In this document: positions 9,694-17,958 of the stretch, piece by piece
Layout: each line of letters starts with the position of its first letter
Position numbering within the stretch: position 1 is the stretch's first letter
NCBI RefSeq assembly: GCF_900142135.1
Contig: NZ_FQZU01000015.1
Location: forward strand, 62,001 to 126,000
Direction of reading: 5' to 3'
Length of the DNA: 64,000 bases
DNA from: Desulfatibacillum alkenivorans DSM 16219
GTDB lineage: Bacteria; Desulfobacterota; Desulfobacteria; Desulfobacterales; Desulfatibacillaceae
The notes under the pieces: generated by a model
Databases searched by the model: none
The model's input: only the letters and a program-made list of their open reading frames with translations
What the model was told of the DNA's origin: nothing
Translations under genes and position numbers: made by a program

Positions 9694-9894
9694 TCAGCAT
9701 TCGAAATTGGATGTCTCGTCCCTTCCGGCGCGAAGGTCAAACTCAATGGGTTCGCTGGCGATGCCGTCAAAATCAGACTCGGCGGCGCCATTGGTCACCT
9801 GGATTTCACACTCGGGAAACAGCACGTTGAGCATGGCCACCAGCAATGGATTGTCTTTGTCCGGCTGACTGCTTACGATTACGATTTTCTGCAT
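9694..9894 (-). CDS. Small protein of unknown function (66 aa) with a sigma-54 promoter
   Basis: The protein begins MQKIVIVSSQPDKDNPLLVA and ends in a Cys. The start at 9894 is chosen for the strong GGAAGGAGG site just upstream, although the frame stays open further up. The N-terminal beta strand with SSQPD and the following helix LVAMLNVLFPE resemble the first beta-alpha unit of a Rossmann or receiver-like fold, but the protein is far too short for a full domain. It is acidic, with no membrane segment. A perfect sigma-54 promoter at 10023-10038 is the best support that it is a real gene. Function unknown. Confidence 0.65.
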   Translation of the reverse strand: MQKIVIVSSQPDKDNPLLVAMLNVLFPECEIQVTNGAAESDFDGIASEPIEFDLRAGRDETSNFEC

Positions 9895-10494
9895 CGTTCT
9901 ACCTCCTTCCTGTTTACAGGGGGGTGCAGGGACAGAGCTCTGCACAAAATTGGATCAGGGCGGAAGCATCTATGTGGCGCTGGAAAAAATGATCCGGTGT
10001 AGTAGGGCTGCTTTCACTAATAAGCAAAGTGCGTGCCATTTTTTCCTCATTCAAATAACGCCCGGTATTAGCGGGTTTGCTCCACCCTCTTTACAGAACC
10101 CAGACACGACAGGCATTATTGAAGATTTAGGTTAAAATTTTAATAAAAAACAGATAGTTGTTTGTTAGGCGAACTGCGAGTCAGTGTATAGAAAAATCTC
10201 GTGTTTCAGGAAAAATCCTGCTGAGCAAGACGAACGCCGGCGAGGAGCATGGAGAGTAAGAATATGAGCAAGAAAGTATTCACTATAAGATACTCCTTCT
10301 TTTCCATTAGTCAAGATTCCGGACATGGAACTATCACTATTTTAATGTGCGCAGGCCTGAAACTTCCATGCGAGTCACATCCTGCTTGACCTTAAGAAAG
10401 CGACTATGGTCTATACAAAGTTACCATCCGCGGCGCGGCGCAGCGCCGTGTAAACAAACAATTTGCAAAGCCCGCTAGGGTCTTGGGAGAAATT
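9895..10494. other. Intergenic region between divergent genes
   Basis: It contains the minus-strand sigma-54 promoter at 10023-10038. The part from 10090 to 10420 is markedly A+T-rich. A small palindrome CGGCGC-A-GCGCCG lies at 10436-10448, before the DUF4197 gene. TTGACC (10386-10391) followed after 18 bases by TCTATA could be a weak promoter for that gene. Confidence 0.45.
10023..10038 (-). promoter_or_regulatory. Sigma-54 promoter upstream of the 66-residue protein
   Basis: Read on the minus strand the site is TGGCACGCACTTTGCT, a full match to TGGCAYRNNNNTTGCW. The predicted leader to the ATG at 9894 is about 120 bases. Confidence 0.75.
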
Positions 10495-11286
10495 ATGAGG
10501 AAATCCGGTGTATACGTATTGGCAGTGCTGGCGTGCATCCTTTTTGCGGCGGGCGTCATGTCCCCGGCCATGGCCGGCTGGGCCGACGCGATAAAAGGCG
10601 TCGTGAAATCCGCGACCGGGGACTCTTCGGAAGAGACCGCGGAAAAATCATCCACAGCCTCCGATTCCGGCTTGTCGGAAACGGAAATGAATTCCGGCAT
10701 CAAGGAAGCCCTGCATCAGGCCGTCACAACGGCCATCGCCAGTCTGGGCCGGGAAAACGGCTTTTTGAGCAATGACCTGGTTAAGATTCCCGTGCCGGAC
10801 AAACTGGCGCAAGCCGAATCGATCCTGCGGAAGCTGGGGCAGGACGAACTGGTGGATAATTTTGTGGAGAGCATGAACCGGGCCGCCGAAAAGGCCGTGC
10901 CCAAAACCACGGAAATCCTGGGAGGCGCGGTGACCTCCATGACCCTGACTGAAGCGGCTGAAATCCTTCAGGGCGAGGACGATGCAGCCACCCAGTACTT
11001 TGAAACCAAAACCCGGGACCAGCTTTTTGCGGAAATCGAGCCCGTGGTGCAGGAAGCCACGGACTCCGCCAGGGTCACCAGCTACTATAAGGCCATGATG
11101 GATAAGGCCTCGGCCTCCATGCCTCTGCTCCAGTCCTACTCCCCGGACCTGGATGAGTACGTGACCGGCAAGGCCCTGGACGGCCTCTTTGTGATCATGG
11201 CCCAGGAGGAAAAGAAGATCCGCGATAATCCGGCGGCCAGAACCACCGAGCTTCTGGAAAAAGTCTGGGGCTACTTCGGCAATTGA
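10495..11286 (+). CDS. Exported DUF4197 protein
   Basis: A typical signal peptide (MRKSGVYVLAVLACILFAAG, then MSPAMAG) precedes a mature helical protein of about 235 residues, so it is probably periplasmic. The body matches DUF4197: SGIKEALHQAVTTAIASLG, then a KIPVPDKLAQAES segment and a C-terminal LEKVWGYFGN. The family occurs widely in Gram-negative bacteria and has no assigned function. The ATG at 10495 is preferred over a TTG 12 bases upstream because GGGAGA sits just before it and the signal peptide then starts normally. A strong terminator follows. Confidence 0.85.
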   Translation: MRKSGVYVLAVLACILFAAGVMSPAMAGWADAIKGVVKSATGDSSEETAEKSSTASDSGLSETEMNSGIKEALHQAVTTAIASLGRENGFLSNDLVKIPVPDKLAQAESILRKLGQDELVDNFVESMNRAAEKAVPKTTEILGGAVTSMTLTEAAEILQGEDDAATQYFETKTRDQLFAEIEPVVQEATDSARVTSYYKAMMDKASASMPLLQSYSPDLDEYVTGKALDGLFVIMAQEEKKIRDNPAARTTELLEKVWGYFGN

Positions 11287-11312
11287 TGGAAGGCCTCATA
11301 CAGTGCGGGAAA

Positions 11313-11353
11313 AATATTTCGCCGTCATCCCCAAGGATGGCGGCGAAATTTTT
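11313..11353 (+). terminator. Intrinsic terminator after the DUF4197 gene
   Basis: Arms AATATTTCGCCGTCATCC and GGATGGCGGCGAAATTTTT form a stem of about 17 bp with a CCAA loop (one G-U pair), ending in a T run. The A-rich left flank may let it also act on the minus-strand gene ending at 11437. Confidence 0.8.
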
Positions 11354-11436
11354 GGGAGGCTGCTAACCGGGACCCAGCGTTATTTTTGATTTACCCAGGG
11401 GTATGATTACTTGTTTGAAAGCAACGTGGTATGAGG

Positions 11437-12246
11437 TTATTTTTTTATCCCCATGCCCTTGAAAAAGGTATAGCAAAACACGCCGTCTTCTTCGGCGGCG
11501 CGGCGCAAGCCCCGGATGCCTTGCTCCCACGCCCTGGGATCCATCAAGCCTTGCTCCAGGGCTTTTTCCCTGACGCCTTCCACCATGGCCGTAAAGGTGT
11601 TTTTGGTGAATCCCTCCACAAGATCCGGTTTGGACCCATCCACATAAACCATGCGGGGCGAAACCTGAACATCCTGGAATCCCGCTTCCTTTAAAAGCGG
11701 GAACAACCGCCTTCCTATCAGGGAATCCCCGCCCATCTGGGACTGGAGGTAAACCAGGCATTGGACGCATTGGGCTGCGTAGGGATTCTGGGGATGAAAG
11801 TAGGTGGAGCCGTGATCCCCTTCAATCACCGTGATGGTTCCGCCTGGCCTGATCATTGTTTGCAGGGCGTCCAGGGCTTCATCGGGATTGGGCAGATGCT
11901 CCAGCACAAAGCACAGAAAAAGATGGTCGAACGATTCCGGTTCAAAGGGCAGGTCGAAAATATTGGCCTGCTGAAACGTCACGTTGGTGAATCCGGCCTG
12001 AATAATTCTCGCCTGGGCCGCCGCCAGGGATTCCGGGGAGATGTCTATGGACGTGATTTGCGCATCCGGGCTTTTTGCCGCCAGAGTTACGGTCTGGGCG
12101 CCCACGCCGCAGCCCGCTTCCAAAACCCGGCTCCCCGGCGGATAAACCGTGTCGTGGTGCAATAGCTCGGTCAGGGTATTGGCCTGATCTTCCAGGCGCT
12201 CCTTTTCGCGTTCCGAATAGCCGTGTACGTACAAGTTTTCAGTCAT
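11437..12246 (-). CDS. Class I SAM-dependent methyltransferase
   Basis: The 269-residue protein has a UbiE/COQ5-like Rossmann core: motif I VLEAGCGVGAQT, then ITSIDISPESL (acidic loop that binds the SAM ribose), ANIFDLPF, and LCFVLEHLPNPDEAL. These residues define SAM binding; the substrate is not evident. It is soluble. The start at 12246 (MTENLYVHGYSERE) is chosen because the frame upstream reads into the intergenic gap and this N terminus is typical of the family. It begins 25 bases after the stop of the HsdR-N-like gene and is probably co-transcribed with it. Confidence 0.85.
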   Translation of the reverse strand: MTENLYVHGYSEREKERLEDQANTLTELLHHDTVYPPGSRVLEAGCGVGAQTVTLAAKSPDAQITSIDISPESLAAAQARIIQAGFTNVTFQQANIFDLPFEPESFDHLFLCFVLEHLPNPDEALDALQTMIRPGGTITVIEGDHGSTYFHPQNPYAAQCVQCLVYLQSQMGGDSLIGRRLFPLLKEAGFQDVQVSPRMVYVDGSKPDLVEGFTKNTFTAMVEGVREKALEQGLMDPRAWEQGIRGLRRAAEEDGVFCYTFFKGMGIKK

Positions 12247-12271
12247 GATTTTTTCCGGGAGAGGGTAAAGG

Positions 12272-12814
12272 TCAGCAGATGTCGCAATTGCATGCGCCGA
12301 CCGCCTCATAGGTGTAAATAATCCGGGATTCCATTTCCCGGCGTTTGTCGTCTATGGGGTCGAAGGCGGCGTCCCTGGCAAGCTCCTCCAGGGCGGCTTT
12401 ATCCGGGATGGAGTCCAGGCCTTCGGCGATGACCTTGCCGGTCTTCACGTCCAACACCTGGGCGTCCTCTCCGTTGGTCACTACCACAAAAGGAACCTGA
12501 TACGGCTCCAAAAGGCGGGCGGCGGCTATGCAAGGCCTGTGGCGGGTGACCAAAGATCCCGGGGCGTACCGGATGATCATGGCCGTCCTGCCATCGGCGC
12601 TGACGGCGAAATCCACCATCAATTGGCGGCGGTTTTCCCCGGCCTGGGCCATGAGGTCCAGACGAGGCCGGACGTCCTCCTTGGCGTAGCCTTTTTCCTC
12701 CACCAGGATGCGGGCGATCTTCTGCCGGTACCGTTCGTCGTGGGTGTCGGTCAACACCTCGCCGGTCAAAAAATCCTCGGTTTCTCCAAATACGTAATGA
12801 TGCGCGTCAGTCAT
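12272..12814 (-). CDS. Stand-alone HsdR N-terminal-domain-like protein
   Basis: The 180-residue protein resembles the type I restriction enzyme R subunit N-terminal domain (HSDR_N_2): VRPRLDLM, RRQLMVDFAVS, PFVVVTNGEDAQVLD. In true R subunits this is a PD-(D/E)xK nuclease fused to a helicase; here it stands alone with no hsdM or hsdS nearby, so a restriction role is unlikely. The C terminus has three cysteines (ACNCDIC), which could bind metal. The start has AGGAGG ahead of it. Such orphan proteins are common in sulfate reducers, and their function is unknown. Confidence 0.7.
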   Translation of the reverse strand: MTDAHHYVFGETEDFLTGEVLTDTHDERYRQKIARILVEEKGYAKEDVRPRLDLMAQAGENRRQLMVDFAVSADGRTAMIIRYAPGSLVTRHRPCIAAARLLEPYQVPFVVVTNGEDAQVLDVKTGKVIAEGLDSIPDKAALEELARDAAFDPIDDKRREMESRIIYTYEAVGACNCDIC

Positions 12815-12892
12815 AAGTCGCCTCCTGATTTGCTTAGGTATAATATGCGGCACAAATCTCGGAGGCGCAAGGTGCAAGGCAAAATATGGGGC

Positions 12893-13603
12893 TTAACGAT
12901 AGGTAAGCACGGTTTTGTCCTTCACCGCTTCCAAATGCCCGAACTGGTTGAAGGCGTACAGGTTGATCCGGTTTCCGCTGAACTTCAAACGGGTGATGGA
13001 GGCGTTCATGACCTGCCACGAAACCTCCATGGTCCGCTCATGGGAAAGATGCATGGTGCGCTGCAAGGCGACGGATATGGGGCCTCCCGAGGAAAAAACC
13101 GCCACGTTGGTCCCGGAGCCGTGGCTCGCCATGATGGCGTCCAGGCCCTTGTTCACCGTGGCCGTGAATTCCAGCCAGGGGGTGATGCCGGGAACGTCGT
13201 CCTGGCCCGAAGCCCAGGTTTGCATGGCCTTCTCAAAAACCAATTGAAAGGAGCGCCGGTCGGTGTAGATTTTGTCGAAATGCTCGGCCAGGGAAGGCTC
13301 CCTGGCTTCCAGCCTGGGCAGATAGCCCAGCAGCACTTCGTCCGAAGGGTATTCGTTGAACTCGGGCATGGTTTTGCGTTCAGGCAATTCCAGCCCTTTT
13401 TTATCGTAAGCGTCATATAAGGCCTGGGCCGTATGGATTTGCCGTTGGAGGGTCCCGGTGATGACGGAGTCGAACTTTACGCCGTGGTCGGCCAGCCGCT
13501 GGGCCACAATTTCAGATTGGCGCACGCCCAGATCGGAAAGTTTGTCGTAATTGTCTTCCCCAAATGAAGCCTGGCCGTGCCGGATCAAATAAATAACGCT
13601 CAT
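12893..13603 (-). CDS. Histidine phosphatase family protein
   Basis: The 236-residue protein starts MSVIYLIRHGQASFG; RHG at residues 8-10 supplies the phospho-accepting His9 of the phosphoglycerate-mutase/histidine-phosphatase superfamily. The second catalytic His is in the MASHGSGTNVAVFSSGGP region. It is soluble. The substrate is not identifiable; it is more likely a phosphatase than a glycolytic mutase because the mutase-specific RHGxSxWN context is absent. AGGAG lies 10 bases before the ATG. Confidence 0.9.
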   Translation of the reverse strand: MSVIYLIRHGQASFGEDNYDKLSDLGVRQSEIVAQRLADHGVKFDSVITGTLQRQIHTAQALYDAYDKKGLELPERKTMPEFNEYPSDEVLLGYLPRLEAREPSLAEHFDKIYTDRRSFQLVFEKAMQTWASGQDDVPGITPWLEFTATVNKGLDAIMASHGSGTNVAVFSSGGPISVALQRTMHLSHERTMEVSWQVMNASITRLKFSGNRINLYAFNQFGHLEAVKDKTVLTYR

Positions 13604-13701
13604 TTAACGAATGCTCCTGATTAGTCAAAGAATGATCATCCGGGGCCGCCGGCCCCTCCCGCCGCACCGCCTCGTAGTTTTCATGAATAAACCCCTGTAA
13701 A

Positions 13702-14316
13702 TCAGCCCGGCGCAACGTGTTGGGCGACCGCCTTGCCCGCCTCAAACGCCGCGTCCATGGCTTGTTGATCCTTTTTTACCGCTCCCTTGCTGAAATGCAG
13801 CAAGGCGCTCACCCGGGCCGCCGTCTGGCGCCCCAGAAGCGCTTGCAAGGGCATTTCCATGGCCTCCAGGGTAAAACCCATGTCCCGAATATCCTCCTGC
13901 TCGCACACGGCCATTACCGCGGCGCAACGGCCCTGGCCCGCCAGGCGGCTGGACCATCCTCTGGGCCTGTCGTTGGTGAAGTCGTAATAGCAGTATAAAC
14001 GATCGATAAAGGCCTTCATCCAGGCGGTGACGTTGTAGTGATGGGTGGGCGAGGCCAGGATGATCCCTTGGCATTCCTCTATGAGGGGATACAAGAGCTG
14101 CATGCCGTCCATGAGCTTGGTGCACGCCTTGTCCTTGCGGCATTTCTCGCACCCCACGCAAGGCGAGAACTGGTAATCCCGCAGATGAACGATAGTGCAG
14201 GGAACGCCCTGGGCCTCCGCGCCCTGGGCTGCGGTCTGCAGCAGGGCGTCGGTGTTTCCGTTGGGGCGGGGGCTTCCTCCCACTAACAGGATTTTGGATT
14301 GGGGATGCAGGGGCAT
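13702..14316 (-). CDS. Iron-sulfur flavoprotein / NADPH-dependent FMN reductase family
   Basis: The 204-residue protein has a flavodoxin-like fold. GGSPRPNGNTD near the N terminus binds the FMN phosphate, and a compact cysteine motif (CVGCEKCRKDKAC) at about 53-65 matches the cluster-binding region of anaerobe iron-sulfur flavoproteins. ASPTHHYNVTAWMKAFIDR is the usual second flavin-contact region. Such proteins transfer electrons and may reduce oxygen species or quinones; the donor is unknown. The start follows AGGAGA. Confidence 0.88.
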   Translation of the reverse strand: MPLHPQSKILLVGGSPRPNGNTDALLQTAAQGAEAQGVPCTIVHLRDYQFSPCVGCEKCRKDKACTKLMDGMQLLYPLIEECQGIILASPTHHYNVTAWMKAFIDRLYCYYDFTNDRPRGWSSRLAGQGRCAAVMAVCEQEDIRDMGFTLEAMEMPLQALLGRQTAARVSALLHFSKGAVKKDQQAMDAAFEAGKAVAQHVAPG

Positions 14317-14384
14317 GATCGTCTCCTGATCTTGAAAGTTAAGGGGCTGCCTTCCACAAGTCAGGAGGAATCATACCAGGAACG

Positions 14385-14413
14385 AAAAAAAAGAGCAATC
14401 GCTCAGTTTTTTT
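14385..14413. terminator. Bidirectional terminator between the TRAP and flavoprotein genes
   Basis: A short stem GAGC-AATC-GCTC is extended by an A run on the left and a T run on the right, so either strand gives a hairpin followed by Us. On the minus strand it ends the TRAP protein transcript just downstream of its stop. Confidence 0.6.
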
Positions 14414-14421
14414 GCCGGGCG

Positions 14422-15465
14422 TTATTGTTCGCCGTGCGCCGCCCTGTAGTCCTCAAGATGCTGCAGCAATTCGTCCAACAGGGCCCGAGAGTACAGCTTG
14501 CCCGCCAGGTCGGTTCCGATATGCCTTGTTGCAGCCTTGATGCGCCTTAATTCCGAGGGCGAAAATTCATCCTTTTTCATGCCGTAGGTGTACAAGGCTT
14601 GCAAGGACCTTTCGTTGTCCTCTCTGACCTTGGCGTTGAATTTTTTCATCAGGGCCTCCCTCCTTTTAAAATAGCTTTCCTTGGTGGCCTGGGGGACAGC
14701 GTCCCACGCCGCGTTGGTCAGCAGATCCACGGAAGGGGAGTAGCGGATTTTGCAGGGATTGATATTGCGCACCACGTTGTGCATCTGGGCGCCCAGCACA
14801 AAGGCGGCCGGTCCGATGGCGGCTTCGTATTTTCCCGTTTGGGCGGCCGGGGCGATCTCCGGGATGTCCAGGGGGACCAGGTCAGCTCCCAGGTTGGTGA
14901 GCAGTTTTTCTTCCAGGGGGCCGTACCACGTCATAAAACGGACGTCTTTAAAATCTTCCAGCCGGGTGAACGAAACGCCTTTGGAGATGATGATGTCGAA
15001 ATCCTGGTCGCACCAGGCGAAAAGATAAAACCCGTTTTGGCGGAACAATGCTTCAAACACCGGGGTCATTTTTTCTTTAACGTAGTCCACCTCGTCGTAG
15101 TTATCGAACAAAAAGGGAAGCTCCACCACACTCATGGCCGGGCAGGCCTGAGTGGCTCCCTGGCCGCTCAGCCCCGCGCCCTGGAGAAACCCTTTGCGCA
15201 TTTTATTGAGGATTTCCTCATCATCTCCCATGGCCCCTCCCCAGAAGACCTTGACGTCAAAGTCGTCTCCGGCCAGCTCCCGCACCACCGGCAGGACCAG
15301 GTTTTCGTAATGAACCGCCCATCCCACGCCCTTGGGCGCGATGGTGGCCAGCTTGTAGCGCTTCAGGGGCGTTTGGGAATCGCCTGCACAGGCGTAATTG
15401 AAAGGGGCGAGAAAAGACAGGGCCGCCACTAGGGCCGCGAGCACGGCGATTTTCACATAATGCAT
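14422..15465 (-). CDS. TRAP transporter solute-binding protein (DctP family)
   Basis: A signal peptide (MHYVKIAVLAALVAALSFLA) precedes a periplasmic binding protein of about 320 residues. The DctP pattern is clear: YKLATIAPKGVGWAVH at the start and GLSGQGATQACPAMSVVELPFLF in the middle. These proteins capture carboxylates and hand them to DctQ/DctM permeases, but no permease gene is in the window, so it is an orphan. The start at 15465 has AAGGA seven bases upstream. The divergent TetR gene may control it. Confidence 0.88.
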   Translation of the reverse strand: MHYVKIAVLAALVAALSFLAPFNYACAGDSQTPLKRYKLATIAPKGVGWAVHYENLVLPVVRELAGDDFDVKVFWGGAMGDDEEILNKMRKGFLQGAGLSGQGATQACPAMSVVELPFLFDNYDEVDYVKEKMTPVFEALFRQNGFYLFAWCDQDFDIIISKGVSFTRLEDFKDVRFMTWYGPLEEKLLTNLGADLVPLDIPEIAPAAQTGKYEAAIGPAAFVLGAQMHNVVRNINPCKIRYSPSVDLLTNAAWDAVPQATKESYFKRREALMKKFNAKVREDNERSLQALYTYGMKKDEFSPSELRRIKAATRHIGTDLAGKLYSRALLDELLQHLEDYRAAHGEQ

Positions 15466-15683
15466 AATGTATCCTTCAAGGCCAGGTTGGAATCTTTTGG
15501 GCTGCAGTTTTCTTTTAATAAAAACCCTGATTTTTGTCAATGTTCCTGAACCAGGTTCAATTTTTTCCGGGGGCGCCCGGAACCGAATCCGGCCGATTCA
15601 AATTATAACTCTCATTCTTGAATCTACGTCCGGGCCGGTTCAAGAGAATTGAAGAATCTTGAAAGAGGCTTGAAAACAGGGTG

Positions 15684-15728
15684 TTGACAAATTCCATGGT
15701 CCGGGTTACAAATAGAATCCTAATTCTA
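15684..15728 (+). promoter_or_regulatory. tetR promoter with candidate operator
   Basis: TTGACA (15684-15689) is followed after 17 bases by TACAAA (15707-15712). Directly after it is a perfect inverted repeat TAGAAT-CCTA-ATTCTA (15713-15728), ending 11 bases before the start codon. Its position over the probable transcription start fits autorepression by the TetR protein. Confidence 0.55.
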
Positions 15729-15739
15729 AAAGGTGGAAT

Positions 15740-16405
15740 ATGGCGGGAAAAACAAGAAAAAAACAAATCAGAGGCGAGTACACCAGAATCAGTCTGTTGG
15801 AGGCGGCCACCGAGCTTTTCGCAGCCCATGGCTTTGAAGGCGCTTCGGTCAAGCAAATCACCGAACGGGCCGGAGCCTCGGTGGGTTCCTTTTATCATCA
15901 TTTCAATGACAAGGCGGACTTGTTCACCCAGGTTCTGGACAACGGCAGCATGACCCTGCGGCGGTATTTCCGCAAGGTGCGCAACCTGCCCCCGGACGTT
16001 TCCCTGGAGGAGCGGACGCATCAGGCCATTTCAGCGCTGGTGGATTTCGCCACGGAGCACCGTTCCCTGTGGGTGTGGCTGCTGCTGGAAACCGACAAGC
16101 TGCCCCAGCCCATCCGGAAAATCGTGAAAAAGGACCAGGAATTGTATCTGAGGGATCAGGCGCAGGACCTGGAGGCGGCCGTCAGGCTGGGACGCCTCAA
16201 GCCCCTTGACGCCAAACTGGGGGCTCAGGCGGTTTTTGGAATGTGCGTTCACATGCTTTCCGTGTATCTCAACGACCCGAATCCGGACCGGGACGCCTAT
16301 GTGGACGCGATCACCAAGGCCACGGTGGGCATATTGCGGGCCATGGCGGGGTCCAGGCAGCCGGCCTATACTGCGCCGGGCGAAAAGGCTTTGAAGGCCG
16401 GATAA
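15740..16405 (+). CDS. TetR-family transcriptional regulator
   Basis: The 221-residue protein has the TetR helix-turn-helix at about 12-58: RISLLEAATELFAAHGFEGA then VKQITERAGASVGSFYHHF. The C-terminal part is the variable ligand-binding and dimerisation region. The start ATG has AGGTGG ahead. It is followed after 30 bases by a thiolase-like gene and then a flavoprotein gene, so it probably represses a lipid or acyl-CoA operon and responds to an acyl-CoA or related hydrophobic ligand. That role is inferred from context. Confidence 0.92.
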   Translation: MAGKTRKKQIRGEYTRISLLEAATELFAAHGFEGASVKQITERAGASVGSFYHHFNDKADLFTQVLDNGSMTLRRYFRKVRNLPPDVSLEERTHQAISALVDFATEHRSLWVWLLLETDKLPQPIRKIVKKDQELYLRDQAQDLEAAVRLGRLKPLDAKLGAQAVFGMCVHMLSVYLNDPNPDRDAYVDAITKATVGILRAMAGSRQPAYTAPGEKALKAG

Positions 16406-16435
16406 GGCGGGGGACTCGCGCTCCAGGAGGTCAGG

Positions 16436-17938
16436 ATGCCCCATGTCCCCGTGATAGTGGGAATCTCTCAACTCACACAATTTCCCGGATTGGAAAAGCC
16501 TCTGGATCCCATGAGGCTGATGGCCGAAGCCGCCCGGGCCGCTCTTGCGGACGCGGGGCCGCCGGCCCTCGCCCTATTGGTGGATTGCGTCTGGGTTTCC
16601 AATATCCTCAGTTGGGGGTATAAGGACGCCCCCGGCCTTTTGAGCGCCAATTTAGGCCTTAAGCCTTCCCACACCCATTACGGAATCCTGAGCGGGCACG
16701 TTCCCCAATGGTTCGTCAATCAGGCGGCCCGGCGCATAGCCTCCGGCGAAAGCCGGGCCGTGCTCATGGCCGGGGCCGAGGCCCAGCACTCGGTCAGGCA
16801 ATCCTACAAGGGCGCCGTAAAATTGGATTGGCCGGCCAGAGAGAACCCGGAAATCATAGGCGGCGGCGCCAGCCCGGACCTGGGAACCAACAGCCTGGAA
16901 AACAGCCATCAACTCATGATTCCGGTCAATATGTACGCCTTGTTCGAAACTGCAATCAGGGCCGCCAAAGGCCGGGATCTCAAAGAGCATCAGGCCTCCC
17001 TGGGGCGTTTGTTCGAAAAGTTTTCCGCCGTGGCTGCAAAAAATCCCCTGGCATGGAACAGGCGCAAGTATTCCGCCGACGAAATAGCGGCCCCCGGACC
17101 GGACAATCCTGCGGCCTGTGAACCGTACACGCGGCGGATGTGCGCGGCCATGAACGTGGATATGGCGGCCGCAGTGGTAATGACCAGCGAGGAAACCGCA
17201 AAAAGGATGGGAGTGAATTCCTCCCAATGGGTCTACCCCATGGGAGGCGCGGACTTGAACAATATCAGGTACGTGACCCAACGCCCCAAACTGAACGACT
17301 CTCCGGCCTTGGAGCATTGCGTCCAACTGGCCCTGGACCAGGCGGGATTGGGTGTTTCCCAAATCCGGGCTTTTGATCTATACTCCTGCTTTCCCTCCAT
17401 GGTGGAAATCGCCATGGAAGCCCTTGGCCTGGACTTGGAAGACCCCAGGCCTCTGACCCTGACGGGCGGGCTGCCCTTTTTCGGCGGCCCTATGGGAAAC
17501 TACTCCATGCACGCCATAGCCGAGGCGACGGCGCAAATCAGGACGGGAAAGCCGGACAACGTGATGGTCGCCGCAAATGGCGGCTTTAATACGCGGCACT
17601 CCCTAGGAGTCTACGGCCGCGAGCCATCCCCTGAAGGATGGTCGCGGGACGACTCGGCAATTCAGGAATCGATTTTGTCCGCAGCCCTGCCCGAGCCTGT
17701 CAAGGAGGCGGCGGGGAGGCTTGTCGTGGATGGATGCATTGTGCGCAACACCCGGGAGGGCGTTCCGGAAAAAGGCCTGGTTTTGGGAACTCTGGAAGAC
17801 GGGAGAAAAACCCTGGCCGTCCTGGACGCCGGGCCTGCCTTACTTGGACAATTCCGCAACAAAGAACTTGTGGGGGGCGCCGGAGCGGTCCGATTCGACC
17901 CAAACTCCGGCTGCAATATGTTTGTTCCTGAACTGTGA
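16436..17938 (+). CDS. Thiolase-like protein (type-1, SCP-x related)
   Basis: The 500-residue protein has thiolase-superfamily features: VPVIVGISQLT, SGESRAVLMAGAEA, FDLYSCFPSMVEIAMEALG and a GGLPFFGGPMGNYSMHAIAE loop near the C-terminal half. The C-terminal 90 residues fit the extra domain of thiolase-like protein type 1. The usual nucleophilic Cys pattern of degradative thiolases is not seen in the first half (the site reads SGHVPQWF), so it may bind or hydrolyse acyl-CoAs rather than cleave 3-ketoacyl-CoA. AGGAGG precedes the ATG. Confidence 0.85.
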   Translation: MPHVPVIVGISQLTQFPGLEKPLDPMRLMAEAARAALADAGPPALALLVDCVWVSNILSWGYKDAPGLLSANLGLKPSHTHYGILSGHVPQWFVNQAARRIASGESRAVLMAGAEAQHSVRQSYKGAVKLDWPARENPEIIGGGASPDLGTNSLENSHQLMIPVNMYALFETAIRAAKGRDLKEHQASLGRLFEKFSAVAAKNPLAWNRRKYSADEIAAPGPDNPAACEPYTRRMCAAMNVDMAAAVVMTSEETAKRMGVNSSQWVYPMGGADLNNIRYVTQRPKLNDSPALEHCVQLALDQAGLGVSQIRAFDLYSCFPSMVEIAMEALGLDLEDPRPLTLTGGLPFFGGPMGNYSMHAIAEATAQIRTGKPDNVMVAANGGFNTRHSLGVYGREPSPEGWSRDDSAIQESILSAALPEPVKEAAGRLVVDGCIVRNTREGVPEKGLVLGTLEDGRKTLAVLDAGPALLGQFRNKELVGGAGAVRFDPNSGCNMFVPEL

Positions 17939-17958
17939 ACATCAAAGGAGGATTTATC

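Noticed and set aside
12272-12814. A type I restriction-modification system
   Set aside because: Only a domain resembling the HsdR N terminus is present; there are no helicase motifs, hsdM or hsdS genes, and the nearby methyltransferase is of small-molecule type.
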